Positions 1 through 7,363 of a DNA stretch of 64,000 nucleotides are shown piece by piece. The translations under genes were made by a program, and so were the position numbers. A model generated the notes under the pieces. That model had not been told where the DNA came from. It did not search any database and saw nothing but the letters and a program-made list of their open reading frames with translations. How positions within the stretch are numbered: the first letter of the stretch is position 1; the number at the start of each line of letters is the position of its first letter. The DNA comes from an uncultured Clostridia bacterium (lineage in GTDB: Bacteria; Bacillota; Clostridia; Christensenellales; Borkfalkiaceae): contig CAKQWM010000009.1 in NCBI GenBank assembly GCA_934278995.1, positions 25,117-89,116 of the forward strand, given 5' to 3'.

Positions 1-838
1 AACCCCCGGCTCCATTACCGTTGACGGCAAAGAAATCACTATTTATGCTTGCCCGAAGGCACAGGATCTTCCCTGGAAGAAACTTAAAGTTGACGTAGTT
101 TTGGAATGTACCGGTTTCTACACCAAGAAGGAAAAGGCTCAGGCTCACATCGACGCCGGCGCTAAGAACGTCGTTATTTCCGCTCCTGCCGGAAACGATC
201 TTCCCACCATCGTTTACAACGTAAACCACAACGTCTTAACAAAAGACGATCATATCATTTCCGCGGCAAGTTGCACTACCAACTGCCTCGCTCCCATGGC
301 TAAGGCTTTGAACGATTACGCTCCTATCGTATCCGGTATCATGACTACCGTTCACGCATATACGGGCGATCAGATGCCTTTGGACGGACCGCAGAGAAAG
401 GGTGATTTAAGAAGAAGTCGCGCGTGCGCTATCAATATCGTTCCCAACTCCACCGGTGCGGCGAAAGCCATCGGTCTTGTTATCCCCGAACTTAACGGTA
501 AACTTATCGGTTCCGCTCAACGCGTTCCTACCGCTACCGGCTCCACCACTATTTTAGTTGCCGTCGTTAAAGGTAAAGACATCACCGTTGAAAGCATCAA
601 CGCCGCCATGAAGGCTCAGGCTAACGAATCTTTCGGTTACAACGAAGATCAAATCGTTTCTTCCGACGTTATCGGTATGAAGTACGGTTCTTTATTCGAC
701 GCTACTCAGACCATGGTTCAGAAGATCGACGAAGACACCTATCAGGTACAAGTAGTTTCCTGGTACGATAACGAAAACTCTTACACCTCTCAGATGGTAA
801 GAACCATTAAGTATTTCTCCGAAATAGAAAAAGCGTAA
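1..838 (+). CDS. gap: Glyceraldehyde-3-phosphate dehydrogenase, 5' truncated by window edge
   Basis: Glycolytic enzyme that oxidises glyceraldehyde-3-phosphate to 1,3-bisphosphoglycerate with NAD+ in the cytosol. The open frame begins at base 2 and has no start codon here, so the N-terminal part of the NAD-binding domain lies outside the window; about 278 residues remain. The catalytic motif SCTTNCLAP is present, with the active-site Cys, followed by the family signatures NSTGAAKAIG and ATGSTTIL and a C-terminal WYDNENSYT. The substrate loop reads TGDQMPLDGPQRKGDLRRSR, an insertion-bearing variant of the usual TNDQ loop. Codons are strongly biased to C-ending forms (ACC, ATC, TTC), unlike most neighbours, as expected of a highly expressed gene. 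A strong terminator follows. Confidence 0.97.
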   Translation, partial: TPGSITVDGKEITIYACPKAQDLPWKKLKVDVVLECTGFYTKKEKAQAHIDAGAKNVVISAPAGNDLPTIVYNVNHNVLTKDDHIISAASCTTNCLAPMAKALNDYAPIVSGIMTTVHAYTGDQMPLDGPQRKGDLRRSRACAINIVPNSTGAAKAIGLVIPELNGKLIGSAQRVPTATGSTTILVAVVKGKDITVESINAAMKAQANESFGYNEDQIVSSDVIGMKYGSLFDATQTMVQKIDEDTYQVQVVSWYDNENSYTSQMVRTIKYFSEIEKA

Positions 839-920
839 AGGTTTTTATCGGGGTTAAGACGTATTTCTTAACAACTGAATAATATCGGAAGTTGTATTTT
901 CCGAAAATCAAATAATAACG

Positions 921-953
921 TCGCCCTCTTTTTTGAAAGAGGGCGATTTTTTT
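921..953 (+). terminator. Rho-independent terminator of gap
   Basis: An 11-bp stem (TCGCCCTCTTT paired with AAAGAGGGCGA) with a 4-base loop is followed by seven T residues, 82 bases after the gap stop codon. Confidence 0.93.
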
Positions 954-1120
954 AATCAAATCCGCTTTTTATACCGCGCGACAGACGCTTTTTTCACCGC
1001 GCGACAGATAAGAATTTGTTGTAAACGGCTCGTTTTTCTTGCGCCCGCTTTTTCTTTCAATAATCAAATCAAACTTTAAAAGTAATAGCATAATGAACTT
1101 AATCGTACTTAAAAAGCCAC

Positions 1121-1137
1121 CTACAAGCCCGTTATCG
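1121..1137 (-). repeat. Dispersed 17-bp element, copy 1
   Basis: Reads CTACAAGCCCGTTATCG on the + strand, 16 of 17 matching the inverse of CGATAACGGGCTTATAG. It lies between an A-rich stretch upstream and ATTTTTA downstream. Confidence 0.8.
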
Positions 1138-1178
1138 TCGATTTTTATGGACATTAACGCACGTAAAACAAGACGCCG

Positions 1179-1222
1179 CGGATTATTTTTTATCTTTTGG
1201 CGGATTATTTTTTATCTTTTGA
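1179..1222 (+). repeat. 22-bp tandem duplication
   Basis: Two head-to-tail copies of a 22-bp unit beginning CGGATTATTTTTTATCTTTT at 1179 and 1201, differing only at the last base. AT-rich and noncoding; role unknown. Confidence 0.85.
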
Positions 1223-1287
1223 AAGAAGATGCAATTTAAAAAAGCCTTTTCAAAACGGACAAATTCTTGTAAATCGGCTTGCGGAAC

Positions 1288-1316
1288 TTGACAAAAACAA
1301 CGAATAAAGGTATATT
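1288..1316 (+). promoter_or_regulatory. Promoter of chrA
   Basis: TTGACA (1288-1293), a 17-base spacer and TATATT (1311-1316). Transcription would begin near 1323, leaving a leader of about 124 bases before the chrA start. Confidence 0.85.
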
Positions 1317-1322
1317 ATAAAT

Positions 1323-1446
1323 CTGCCTTATCCCCGTGTCGGGAGCGTGAAACAAAAAACGATTTTTAAATCGGTAAAGCAGTCGATATTAACTAAACGC
1401 TCCGCGCGGGCAAATAAAACAGAACTTAAAAAGAGGACGCGACGTA
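1323..1446 (+). promoter_or_regulatory. Structured 5' leader of chrA, possible cis-regulatory RNA
   Basis: A closing stem is formed by CCCGTG (1333-1338) with CGCGGG (1405-1410), continued after a small asymmetric internal loop by GGAGCGT (1342-1348) with ACGCTCC (1397-1403). The enclosed ~48 bases hold a smaller hairpin (CGATTTTTAAATCG, about 1360-1373) and A-rich joining regions. This is the architecture of a ligand-binding leader, but it matches no riboswitch class I can identify by eye. No U-tract follows, so control would be at translation; the ribosome-binding site AAGAGGA lies just downstream. Existence as a functional RNA is inference. Confidence 0.45.
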
Positions 1447-2895
1447 ATGAAAAAACTGAAAGACGCATTTGAACTGTTCTTGTTGTTTTTTAAAATAGGT
1501 TTATTCACTTTTGGCGGAGGTTACGCGATGATTTCGCTGATTTCGCACGAAGTGGTAGAAAAGCGTAAATATCTCGGCGCGGAAGAATTTTCCGACGTCG
1601 TCGCCATAGCGGAATCGACGCCGGGACCTATAGCGATAAACAGTGCGACCTACATAGGTTATAAACGCGCCGGCATATTCGGTTCCGTAATGGCTACTAT
1701 CGGCGTATCGTTGCCGTCGCTTATCATAATATACCTTATTTCGCTGTTCTTTTCAAAGGTGCTTGAGTATCCTGTAGTTAATAAAGCCTTTCAGGGCATA
1801 CAGTGCGGTGTTTCGATACTCATAATATCGGCGGGCATAAAACTTATGAAAAACGTAAAAAAGAACGCAATTTCTTACGTTTTGACCTTTATAAGTTTTG
1901 CGCTTTTGACGGTAATCAATTTTACGTCGCTGAATATCTCGACGATATACTTCGTGATAGTCGGCGCCGTTCTGGGCGTTTTAATATATTATCGTCCTAA
2001 GAAAAAAGCCGATAACGGGCTTATAGGTGAGGATTTGAAAAACAATTCCGAAGAAAACCCCCATGATAAAATCGTTAATGCGGACGAAAAAACAGCCGAC
2101 CTTAAGGTAGAACCGCTAAAAGGAGGCGAAAACGAAGAAGTCAAACGTAAACGCCCCGTAAAGCCTAAAACGATAATTCCGCTTGCGATATCGCTTTTCG
2201 TTCTTTCAGGCTTGCTGTTTTTCGGCGGAATATATAAAATAATCTGTAAAGACGCAATCGAAATTTTATCTACGTCGAACGCGTACAGATATTTTTTAAG
2301 CGTAAGCGAGTTATTCGCAACGTTTTTTAAAGTCGGTTTGTTTTCTTTCGGCGGAGGGTACGGAATGCTTCCTTTAATGCTTGAAGAAACCGTCGGAAAA
2401 GGTTGGCTTACCGAAGCCGAATTTGCAAGTTTTCTTGCCGTGGCAGAATCGACGCCGGGACCTATAGCGATAAATATGGCAACGTACGTCGGAAGTACGC
2501 AAGGCGGGCTTTACGGACCTATAGGCGGACTTTTTGGCTCGATTATGGCTACGATAGGAGTAATAGTTCCGTCACTTACGATAATTCTTTTAATAGTAGC
2601 GGTTTTGAAAAACTTTCTGCAATATAAGGCTGTGCGCGCCGCTCTTTACGGTATGAAACCGGTAATCTGCGGTATGATACTCGCAACCGGCTTTAACCTC
2701 GTAATGACGAACGTTTTTCCGAATTTCGACAAATTCGATTTCACTGACTTTGGTTGGGTTTCGCTCGTTATCACCGTAGTTATAGCAATTACGGCGACGG
2801 TTTATAAAAAATTACGCAAAAAAAATGCTTCGCCGATAATGCTTATAGTCGTATCGGCGGCGCTCGGAATTTTGCTCAACTTAAACGCTTTATAA
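1447..2895 (+). CDS. chrA: Chromate transporter family protein, two ChrA domains fused
   Basis: Inner-membrane CHR-family protein of 482 residues; the family moves chromate or other oxyanions, though the true substrate here is unknown. It has two homologous halves, each opening with an FGGGY motif (residues ~22 and ~303) and carrying AESTPGPIAIN (~55-65 and ~333-343), joined by a charged cytoplasmic linker (~185-240). Many Firmicutes encode the halves as two genes; here they are one chain. The two motif regions are identical over 29 nucleotides (1612-1640 and 2446-2474), suggesting recent duplication or gene conversion. A copy of the dispersed 17-bp element encodes DNGLI in the linker. The start has AAGAGGA upstream and a strong promoter plus structured leader. 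Confidence 0.92.
   Translation: MKKLKDAFELFLLFFKIGLFTFGGGYAMISLISHEVVEKRKYLGAEEFSDVVAIAESTPGPIAINSATYIGYKRAGIFGSVMATIGVSLPSLIIIYLISLFFSKVLEYPVVNKAFQGIQCGVSILIISAGIKLMKNVKKNAISYVLTFISFALLTVINFTSLNISTIYFVIVGAVLGVLIYYRPKKKADNGLIGEDLKNNSEENPHDKIVNADEKTADLKVEPLKGGENEEVKRKRPVKPKTIIPLAISLFVLSGLLFFGGIYKIICKDAIEILSTSNAYRYFLSVSELFATFFKVGLFSFGGGYGMLPLMLEETVGKGWLTEAEFASFLAVAESTPGPIAINMATYVGSTQGGLYGPIGGLFGSIMATIGVIVPSLTIILLIVAVLKNFLQYKAVRAALYGMKPVICGMILATGFNLVMTNVFPNFDKFDFTDFGWVSLVITVVIAITATVYKKLRKKNASPIMLIVVSAALGILLNLNAL
2010..2026 (+). repeat. Dispersed 17-bp element, copy 2 (inside chrA linker)
   Basis: Perfect CGATAACGGGCTTATAG in frame, encoding part of ADNGLIGED. An A-run precedes it as in the intergenic copies. 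Confidence 0.85.
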
Positions 2896-2977
2896 CCTTT
2901 GAGTTACTCTATGACGCCTGAGTTAAAGGCTTTACAACTTAACCGTGTAAATAAACTTTCTTAACCGTCGTTTTCGG

Positions 2978-3040
2978 GATAATTTGACGGCGATTGACGA
3001 TAATTTGACGTTAATCGACGGTGGTTTGACGTTAATCGAC
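2978..3040 (+). repeat. Three tandem 21-bp repeats upstream of the LRR lipoprotein
   Basis: Units at 2978-2998, 2999-3019 and 3020-3040 share TTTGAC and an ATCGAC/ATTGAC end; units 2 and 3 are identical in their last 16 bases. The array ends 64 bases before the -35 of the next gene. It could be an operator array or a simple slippage product. Confidence 0.8.
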
Positions 3041-3104
3041 GATAAAACAACCTTAAAAGTAAATATATTATATACCTATACCCGTGAAATCGTGCGATAA
3101 TCGA

Positions 3105-3133
3105 TTGACAAACGGTATATAAAATGATAAAAT
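3105..3133 (+). promoter_or_regulatory. Promoter of the LRR lipoprotein gene
   Basis: TTGACA (3105-3110), 17-base spacer, TAAAAT (3128-3133); the start codon is 56 bases downstream of the -10. Confidence 0.85.
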
Positions 3134-3188
3134 ACAATACAGCATTTGACGCGCCCGTTATTACCAAAGGCGCTATTATGGAGTAATT

Positions 3189-4382
3189 ATGAAAAAAATA
3201 TTAAACTATTTGTTATGTTTAGCGCTTTTGGTTTGCTGTTTTTCTGTAGTTGCCTGCAACGACGACAAAGGTAACGCAAGCAAAAAGGAACTCGGCTTTA
3301 CTTACGAACTCGTTAAAGGGGATAAGTCGGAGGAAGATTATCTTAAAGTTACGGGCTACAACGTTTCGGACGAAGTAACCGAACTCGTTTCCCGTAAAAA
3401 TTTTGCGGCGGAAGCCGTACAAGCGGTTTCTAAAATCGAAGTTCCCTCTCAAAATGTTGAGTATAAGCGTAACGGTACGGCAGTAGGTACTTATCCCGTT
3501 AAAGAAATTGCGGAAAGCGCGTTTTCGGGGATGCTTTTCGTTAAAGAAGTCGTAATACCTTCAAATATCGAAACTATCGGCAGCGCTTGTTTATCCGGTT
3601 GCGTTAATCTCGAAAAATTAACCGTTCCCTTCGTCGGAAACAAAAAAGAAGGCAACGTCAATTCCAAAAAGACGCTGGCGTATTTGTTCGGTTCTTCCGA
3701 AGTAACCGGTACGACTTCCACGACCGTTAAATACAACTCGTCCGGTTCCTTTACCGTTTATGTTCCGAATAGTCTTAAAACCGTCGTTTTAACAGGTTCT
3801 GCCGTCGGCGAATACGCTTTTTACGGTTTATCGGGCGTTGAAGAAGTCGTTCTTCCCGCCGAGGTAACAGAATACGGCGCTTACGCTTTCGCAAACATGA
3901 CTTCGTTATATAAGTTTGCTATCGGTAGTAACGTAACAAAAATTTCCGAATCGGCTTTCTCGGGTTGCACCGCGCTTGTTAACCCTAAGTTTGACGACGC
4001 GGCGGCGTTGACTTATATAGGTAACTCGGCTTTCTCGGGTTGCACGCTTTTAGGTAGCAGCGTCAATGGCGGCAGTTACGTCGCAAGCGAAAATCTGACC
4101 TATATCGGCGCGAACGCGTTTAACGGTTGCACCGCTTTGGAAACGGTTGACCTTTCTAAATTATCCGGAAAAACCGTTACGATAAGAGAAAACGCTTTCA
4201 AGGGCTTGACTGCTCTTAAAAAAGTAGTAATCCCCACCGACGTTACGAAAATTACTTTCGGTAACCTCGTATTCGCAGGTTGCACTGCTTTGGAAAAAGC
4301 AAACGTTACTAATCACGATAAAGTTGCCGATTTAAAATTGTTCGATTTCGATTACGCTAAGGATAAAGGCGCAACGGAATAA
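3189..4382 (+). CDS. Leucine-rich-repeat (BspA/LRR_5-type) lipoprotein
   Basis: A 397-residue exported protein. The N-terminus is a lipoprotein signal peptide with a lipobox ending VVAC (Cys ~23), so the mature protein should be anchored to the outer face of the membrane. From about residue 85 on it holds repeated BspA-like LRR units with the pattern 'a-F-x-G/N-C-x-x-L-x-x-V-x-I-P', for example SAFSGC, NAFNGC and FAGCTALEKA. Proteins of this class often act in adhesion or ligand binding, but no partner can be read here. The ribosome-binding site GGAG lies 6 bases before ATG. It has its own promoter and terminator, so is probably monocistronic. Confidence 0.88.
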   Translation: MKKILNYLLCLALLVCCFSVVACNDDKGNASKKELGFTYELVKGDKSEEDYLKVTGYNVSDEVTELVSRKNFAAEAVQAVSKIEVPSQNVEYKRNGTAVGTYPVKEIAESAFSGMLFVKEVVIPSNIETIGSACLSGCVNLEKLTVPFVGNKKEGNVNSKKTLAYLFGSSEVTGTTSTTVKYNSSGSFTVYVPNSLKTVVLTGSAVGEYAFYGLSGVEEVVLPAEVTEYGAYAFANMTSLYKFAIGSNVTKISESAFSGCTALVNPKFDDAAALTYIGNSAFSGCTLLGSSVNGGSYVASENLTYIGANAFNGCTALETVDLSKLSGKTVTIRENAFKGLTALKKVVIPTDVTKITFGNLVFAGCTALEKANVTNHDKVADLKLFDFDYAKDKGATE

Positions 4383-4402
4383 TCAGACAAATTAAATAAA
4401 TA

Positions 4403-4434
4403 ATGCGCTCGTCTTTTAAGGCGAGCGTATTTTA
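4403..4434 (+). terminator. Terminator between convergent genes
   Basis: ATGCGCTCG pairs with CGAGCGTAT (one G-T pair) around a ten-base loop, followed by a short T-rich run. It lies between the LRR lipoprotein gene and the convergent gene at 4484. Confidence 0.75.
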
Positions 4435-4483
4435 TAAAACAAAGACTTGCTATTAAGTAACAAACGATACCTCTAACCGCATT

Positions 4484-5278
4484 TTACCGTTTGTTTTCGT
4501 TCAACAAAGTAAGTAAGTCGTCTTTATGGTCAAACGGCTTAATTTTTCCGAAAAACAAGGCTATAAGCCCGTAAACGAAGAAAATCGTTCCGCTTACGAA
4601 GTAATAAACGGGGTAAAAAACAAAAAAGCCGAGCGCAATAAGGCATGTGCCGTACAGTATAAGTTTTTTACCGTTGGTTTTATAAAAAAGGGCTTTTAAA
4701 AGTTTTCTTTCAGGCTTTACGGCTTTATCGATTTTCGGCAAAAGATCGTACTTTTCAAAAAGCGGTATTACGCTTTTCGTACGAAGAATAATTATTTTTT
4801 CAGAGCAACTCAAGTCGGAAGAAAACCTGTCCGAAATTATAACGAGTTTTTCGTCGTCGAAAGGGCGGTTTCTATATAACTTCAGAAGTTCGTTAAAATT
4901 AAGTTCTTCAGGCAAAAATACGGGCAATACGCTTACGCCGTTAACCGAAAAGTAACCGTTATTTCGTTTATAAACCAAACCGAGTTTGTTTAAAAGTTCG
5001 CCGAAGATTTTTTGAATCTGTTTTTGCGAACGCGTATTAAGCGCAAAAAGCGCGTCGGTTTCCTTGACTTTTTTACACTTAATATCCCGTTTTCTTTCTT
5101 CGTTTTTGCCGAAAATGCCGTAAGCGCAAAAACTTACGGAAAAAGCGATTGCCAGCGAAAAAATTACTCTTAACGCAGGCGATAAATCGATAAAACCGAA
5201 AGGTATAATCACTATAAAAAAAGAAAAAGCGAATACTATAAGCGAGTTAAGTATCGCGGGTAAACTAAAAGATTTCAT
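4484..5278 (-). CDS. Membrane protein of unknown function
   Basis: A 264-residue protein I do not recognise. Two hydrophobic segments lie near the N-terminus (~8-30 and ~33-55) and two near the C-terminus (~205-225 and ~228-245), separated by a soluble region of about 140 residues rich in Lys/Glu. That arrangement places the central domain on one face, probably cytoplasmic. There is no catalytic motif. A copy of the dispersed 17-bp element (4561-4577) encodes part of the last membrane segment, VYGLIAL. The gene is divergent from nadD with only 71 bases between start codons, so the two promoters must overlap. Confidence 0.7.
   Translation of the reverse strand: MKSFSLPAILNSLIVFAFSFFIVIIPFGFIDLSPALRVIFSLAIAFSVSFCAYGIFGKNEERKRDIKCKKVKETDALFALNTRSQKQIQKIFGELLNKLGLVYKRNNGYFSVNGVSVLPVFLPEELNFNELLKLYRNRPFDDEKLVIISDRFSSDLSCSEKIIILRTKSVIPLFEKYDLLPKIDKAVKPERKLLKALFYKTNGKKLILYGTCLIALGFFVFYPVYYFVSGTIFFVYGLIALFFGKIKPFDHKDDLLTLLNENKR
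4561..4577 (-). repeat. Dispersed 17-bp element, copy 3 (inside a membrane-protein gene)
   Basis: CTATAAGCCCGTAAACG, 15 of 17 matching. The same two-base variant occurs at 56007-56023. It encodes hydrophobic residues of a predicted membrane segment. Confidence 0.6.
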
Positions 5279-5314
5279 ATCGTGAATTATTGCCGAAAAG
5301 TCTATTGATTATTC

Positions 5315-5343
5315 TTGAAAAACTCACTTGTTTGTGATAAAAT
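5315..5343 (+). promoter_or_regulatory. Promoter of nadD; start point coincides with the start codon
   Basis: TTGAAA (5315-5320), 17-base spacer ending in an extended -10 TGA, then TAAAAT (5338-5343). The ATG of nadD begins 7 bases after the -10, where transcription should start, and no Shine-Dalgarno precedes it. The mRNA is therefore a candidate leaderless transcript. Confidence 0.7.
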
Positions 5344-5349
5344 GTACGT

Positions 5350-6507
5350 ATGAAAATAGGAATCTATGGGGGATCGTTCGATCCGCCACACGTCGAACAC
5401 GTTAAAATTGCGGAAAACTTCATAAAAGAAGCGGGGCTTGATAAATTGTACGTCGTGCCGGCAAACGTTGCTCCTCATAAACCGTACGCGCACATGATAA
5501 GCGGAAAGGACCGTCTTAACATGCTCGATATAGCGTTTGCTTCCTTGTTTAAGGCGATAATCTGCGATTACGAAATAAACGCGGGCGGAAGCAGTTATAC
5601 TTATCTTACCGCGGAACGGTTCCGTAAAGAGTTTCCCGAAGCGGAAATATATTTTCTGATGGGGACCGATATGCTCGAAAATTTTCCTTGCTGGAAAAAC
5701 CCCGAAATAATTTTAAAAAATGCAAAACTTTTCGTTACGGGACGAAGCGGAGAGGATAAAAACCGCGCGATAAAAACCTTCGTCGATAAATTCGGCTCGC
5801 TCGACCGAGTTGTCTTTTCAGAATTTGAAGGGGAAAAGATATCTTCTACCGACATAAGAAACCGTTTGATGCTCGGGCTTGACGTTGACGGTAAATTGAA
5901 CGACGAAGTGTTGGAATATATAAAAAAAGAGGGCTTGTATAAAGGCGACGAAAAAGCAGAATACGTGAGAAAAAGTTTGCCTATAAGCCGATTAACGCAT
6001 ACTTTGGGCGTTATGAACCTGTCGAAAACCTACGCTAAAACGCTTAACGAGGACGAAAATAAAGCGACGCTTGCCGCAATGCTTCACGACGTTGCCAAAT
6101 ATTCCGATCCGAAAGACTTTAAAGGTTTTGTATTGCCGGAAGGCGTTCCTAAACCCGTCGTACATCAATTTTTAGGCGCGTTTATTGCGGAAAATATTCT
6201 CGGCGTAAAGGACGAAGACGTTTTGAACGCCATACGTTATCACACGACGGGTAGGCCGAATATGAGCAATCTTGAAAAAATCGTTTTCTTAGCCGACCTT
6301 CTGGAGGAAGGACGAAAGTATTCCGACGCGCAAGAATTAAGAGAAGCGGTTAAAAACGATTTTGAAAAAGGCTTTTTGCTTTGTCTCAGGCGTCTGAAGG
6401 ATTTTTTGGAAAACTCCGACGAGCCTGTGTATTATCTTTCCGAGGAGTGTTACGACTATTATCTGAAAGATTTGCGACATGAAAAAACCCATACGAAGAA
6501 TGATTAA
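5350..6507 (+). CDS. nadD: Fusion of nicotinate-nucleotide adenylyltransferase (NadD) and HD-domain hydrolase (YqeK)
   Basis: A 385-residue bifunctional cytosolic protein. Residues 1-~195 are NadD, which adenylates nicotinate mononucleotide in NAD+ synthesis: the nucleotidyltransferase motif GSFDPPHVEH and the closing ISSTDIR are present. Residues ~210-380 are a YqeK-type HD domain, a family known to hydrolyse symmetrical dinucleoside tetraphosphates: RLTHTLGV, MLHDVAKY and YHTTGR supply the metal-binding His/Asp residues. In most Firmicutes these are adjacent separate genes; here the chain is continuous with no stop or frameshift. rsfS follows at 26 bases, the usual order. The ATG has no ribosome-binding site and follows the -10 by only 6 bases. 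Confidence 0.94.
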   Translation: MKIGIYGGSFDPPHVEHVKIAENFIKEAGLDKLYVVPANVAPHKPYAHMISGKDRLNMLDIAFASLFKAIICDYEINAGGSSYTYLTAERFRKEFPEAEIYFLMGTDMLENFPCWKNPEIILKNAKLFVTGRSGEDKNRAIKTFVDKFGSLDRVVFSEFEGEKISSTDIRNRLMLGLDVDGKLNDEVLEYIKKEGLYKGDEKAEYVRKSLPISRLTHTLGVMNLSKTYAKTLNEDENKATLAAMLHDVAKYSDPKDFKGFVLPEGVPKPVVHQFLGAFIAENILGVKDEDVLNAIRYHTTGRPNMSNLEKIVFLADLLEEGRKYSDAQELREAVKNDFEKGFLLCLRRLKDFLENSDEPVYYLSEECYDYYLKDLRHEKTHTKND

Positions 6508-6533
6508 AAAATATAAAAAACGGAGATATTAAA

Positions 6534-6890
6534 GTGGAAAATAATTATCCTCAGACGCTTGCCGACGGCATTTGTAAATTTTTGTCGCAAAAAAAGGCGC
6601 AGGACATAGTAAAAATTTACGTTGCAGATAAAACCATTATTGCAGATTATTTCATAATAGCAAGCGGAAGATCGACTACGCAGGTACATTCTTTATGCGA
6701 TAACGTAGAAGAATTCTGCTCCAAAGAGTACGGCATTGACGTTAAACGCCGCGAGGGCGTATCCGAAGGCAGATGGGCGGTACTCGATTTCGGTGAAGTA
6801 ATAGTTCACGTTTTCGACGACGAACAAAGGCTTTTCTATCATCTTGAAAGACTTTGGGGCGAAGGCGAAAAGTTTATCGATGAAGAATAA
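6534..6890 (+). CDS. rsfS: Ribosomal silencing factor RsfS
   Basis: A 118-residue RsfS/Iojap protein. The family binds ribosomal protein uL14 on the 50S subunit and blocks subunit joining, lowering translation on nutrient limitation. The conserved core (DIVKIYVADKTIIADYFIIASGRS, shown here in part as ADYFIIASG, and the ending FGEVIVHVF) is intact and the length is normal. The start is GTG, with CGGAGA seven bases upstream. Co-transcribed with the NadD-YqeK fusion. A dispersed element starts 16 bases after the stop and may act in termination. Confidence 0.95.
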   Translation: MENNYPQTLADGICKFLSQKKAQDIVKIYVADKTIIADYFIIASGRSTTQVHSLCDNVEEFCSKEYGIDVKRREGVSEGRWAVLDFGEVIVHVFDDEQRLFYHLERLWGEGEKFIDEE

Positions 6891-6905
6891 TTTATAAAAA
6901 ACGCC

Positions 6906-6922
6906 CTATAAGCCCGATAACG
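6906..6922 (-). repeat. Dispersed 17-bp element, copy 4 (3' of rsfS)
   Basis: CTATAAGCCCGATAACG. It is enclosed by AAAAACG on the left and CGTTTTTTT on the right, so the whole unit can fold as an interrupted hairpin with a T-tract. Confidence 0.75.
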
Positions 6923-6945
6923 ACGTTTTTTTGTTTTGTTTTCGG

Positions 6946-7194
6946 CTATTTGCCGAGAAGTTTTTTCAAGTCGTTTTTGTTTACGAGCGCGGCTTTAACG
7001 GATATCGCGTCGCTTTTCTTTGCTTTACGCTTAGGCTTTTTTGATGCCGTAACGTAAAAAATTTCAGGGGCTTTTTGATAAGACTTCGGCTTATCAAAAT
7101 GTTTATACTTGATTAAAACGGCAAAAAAGCCGAGTAAAAGACAAATAATAAACAATAAAAGCACGCAGGTTACGCCTAAAAAAGATTCGTCCAT
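6946..7194 (-). CDS. Small single-pass membrane protein, unknown function
   Basis: An 82-residue protein: one hydrophobic segment (~7-28) followed by a basic, Lys-rich tail ending KKLLGK. No family recognised. AAAGGAAAG precedes its ATG on the - strand at good distance, which supports translation. It stands alone between rsfS and the gene at 7364, transcribed in the opposite direction. Confidence 0.6.
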   Translation of the reverse strand: MDESFLGVTCVLLLFIICLLLGFFAVLIKYKHFDKPKSYQKAPEIFYVTASKKPKRKAKKSDAISVKAALVNKNDLKKLLGK

Positions 7195-7363
7195 ATTCTT
7201 TCCTTTTTATATGTAAGTTCGGTTACTTTGAATATAACATAACCGAAAGACGATATCAGGTCGTAAATTATCGATTTACGTATAATTCGGTCGTAATCTC
7301 GTTATTATTTATTTTTTAAGGCGTTAAATCGTCTGCAAAAAAACAATAAGGAGGCATTTACAA

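Larger units (their letters stand above)
954..1287. other. Intergenic stretch without a supported gene
   Basis: Contains a direct repeat of CCGCGCGACAGA near 976-1008, one copy of the dispersed 17-bp element (1121-1137) and a 22-bp tandem duplication (1179-1222). Short open frames on both strands have no ribosome-binding site and no recognisable family, so none is called. Confidence 0.6.

Noticed and set aside
969..1239. Short open frames on both strands between gap and chrA
   Set aside because: No ribosome-binding sites or family; one contains DNGL only because it crosses a dispersed element.
5979..5996. Further dispersed-element copy in the YqeK domain (CTATAAGCCGATTAACG)
   Set aside because: Only about 13 of 17 bases match and the coded residues belong to the conserved HD-domain start; probably chance.
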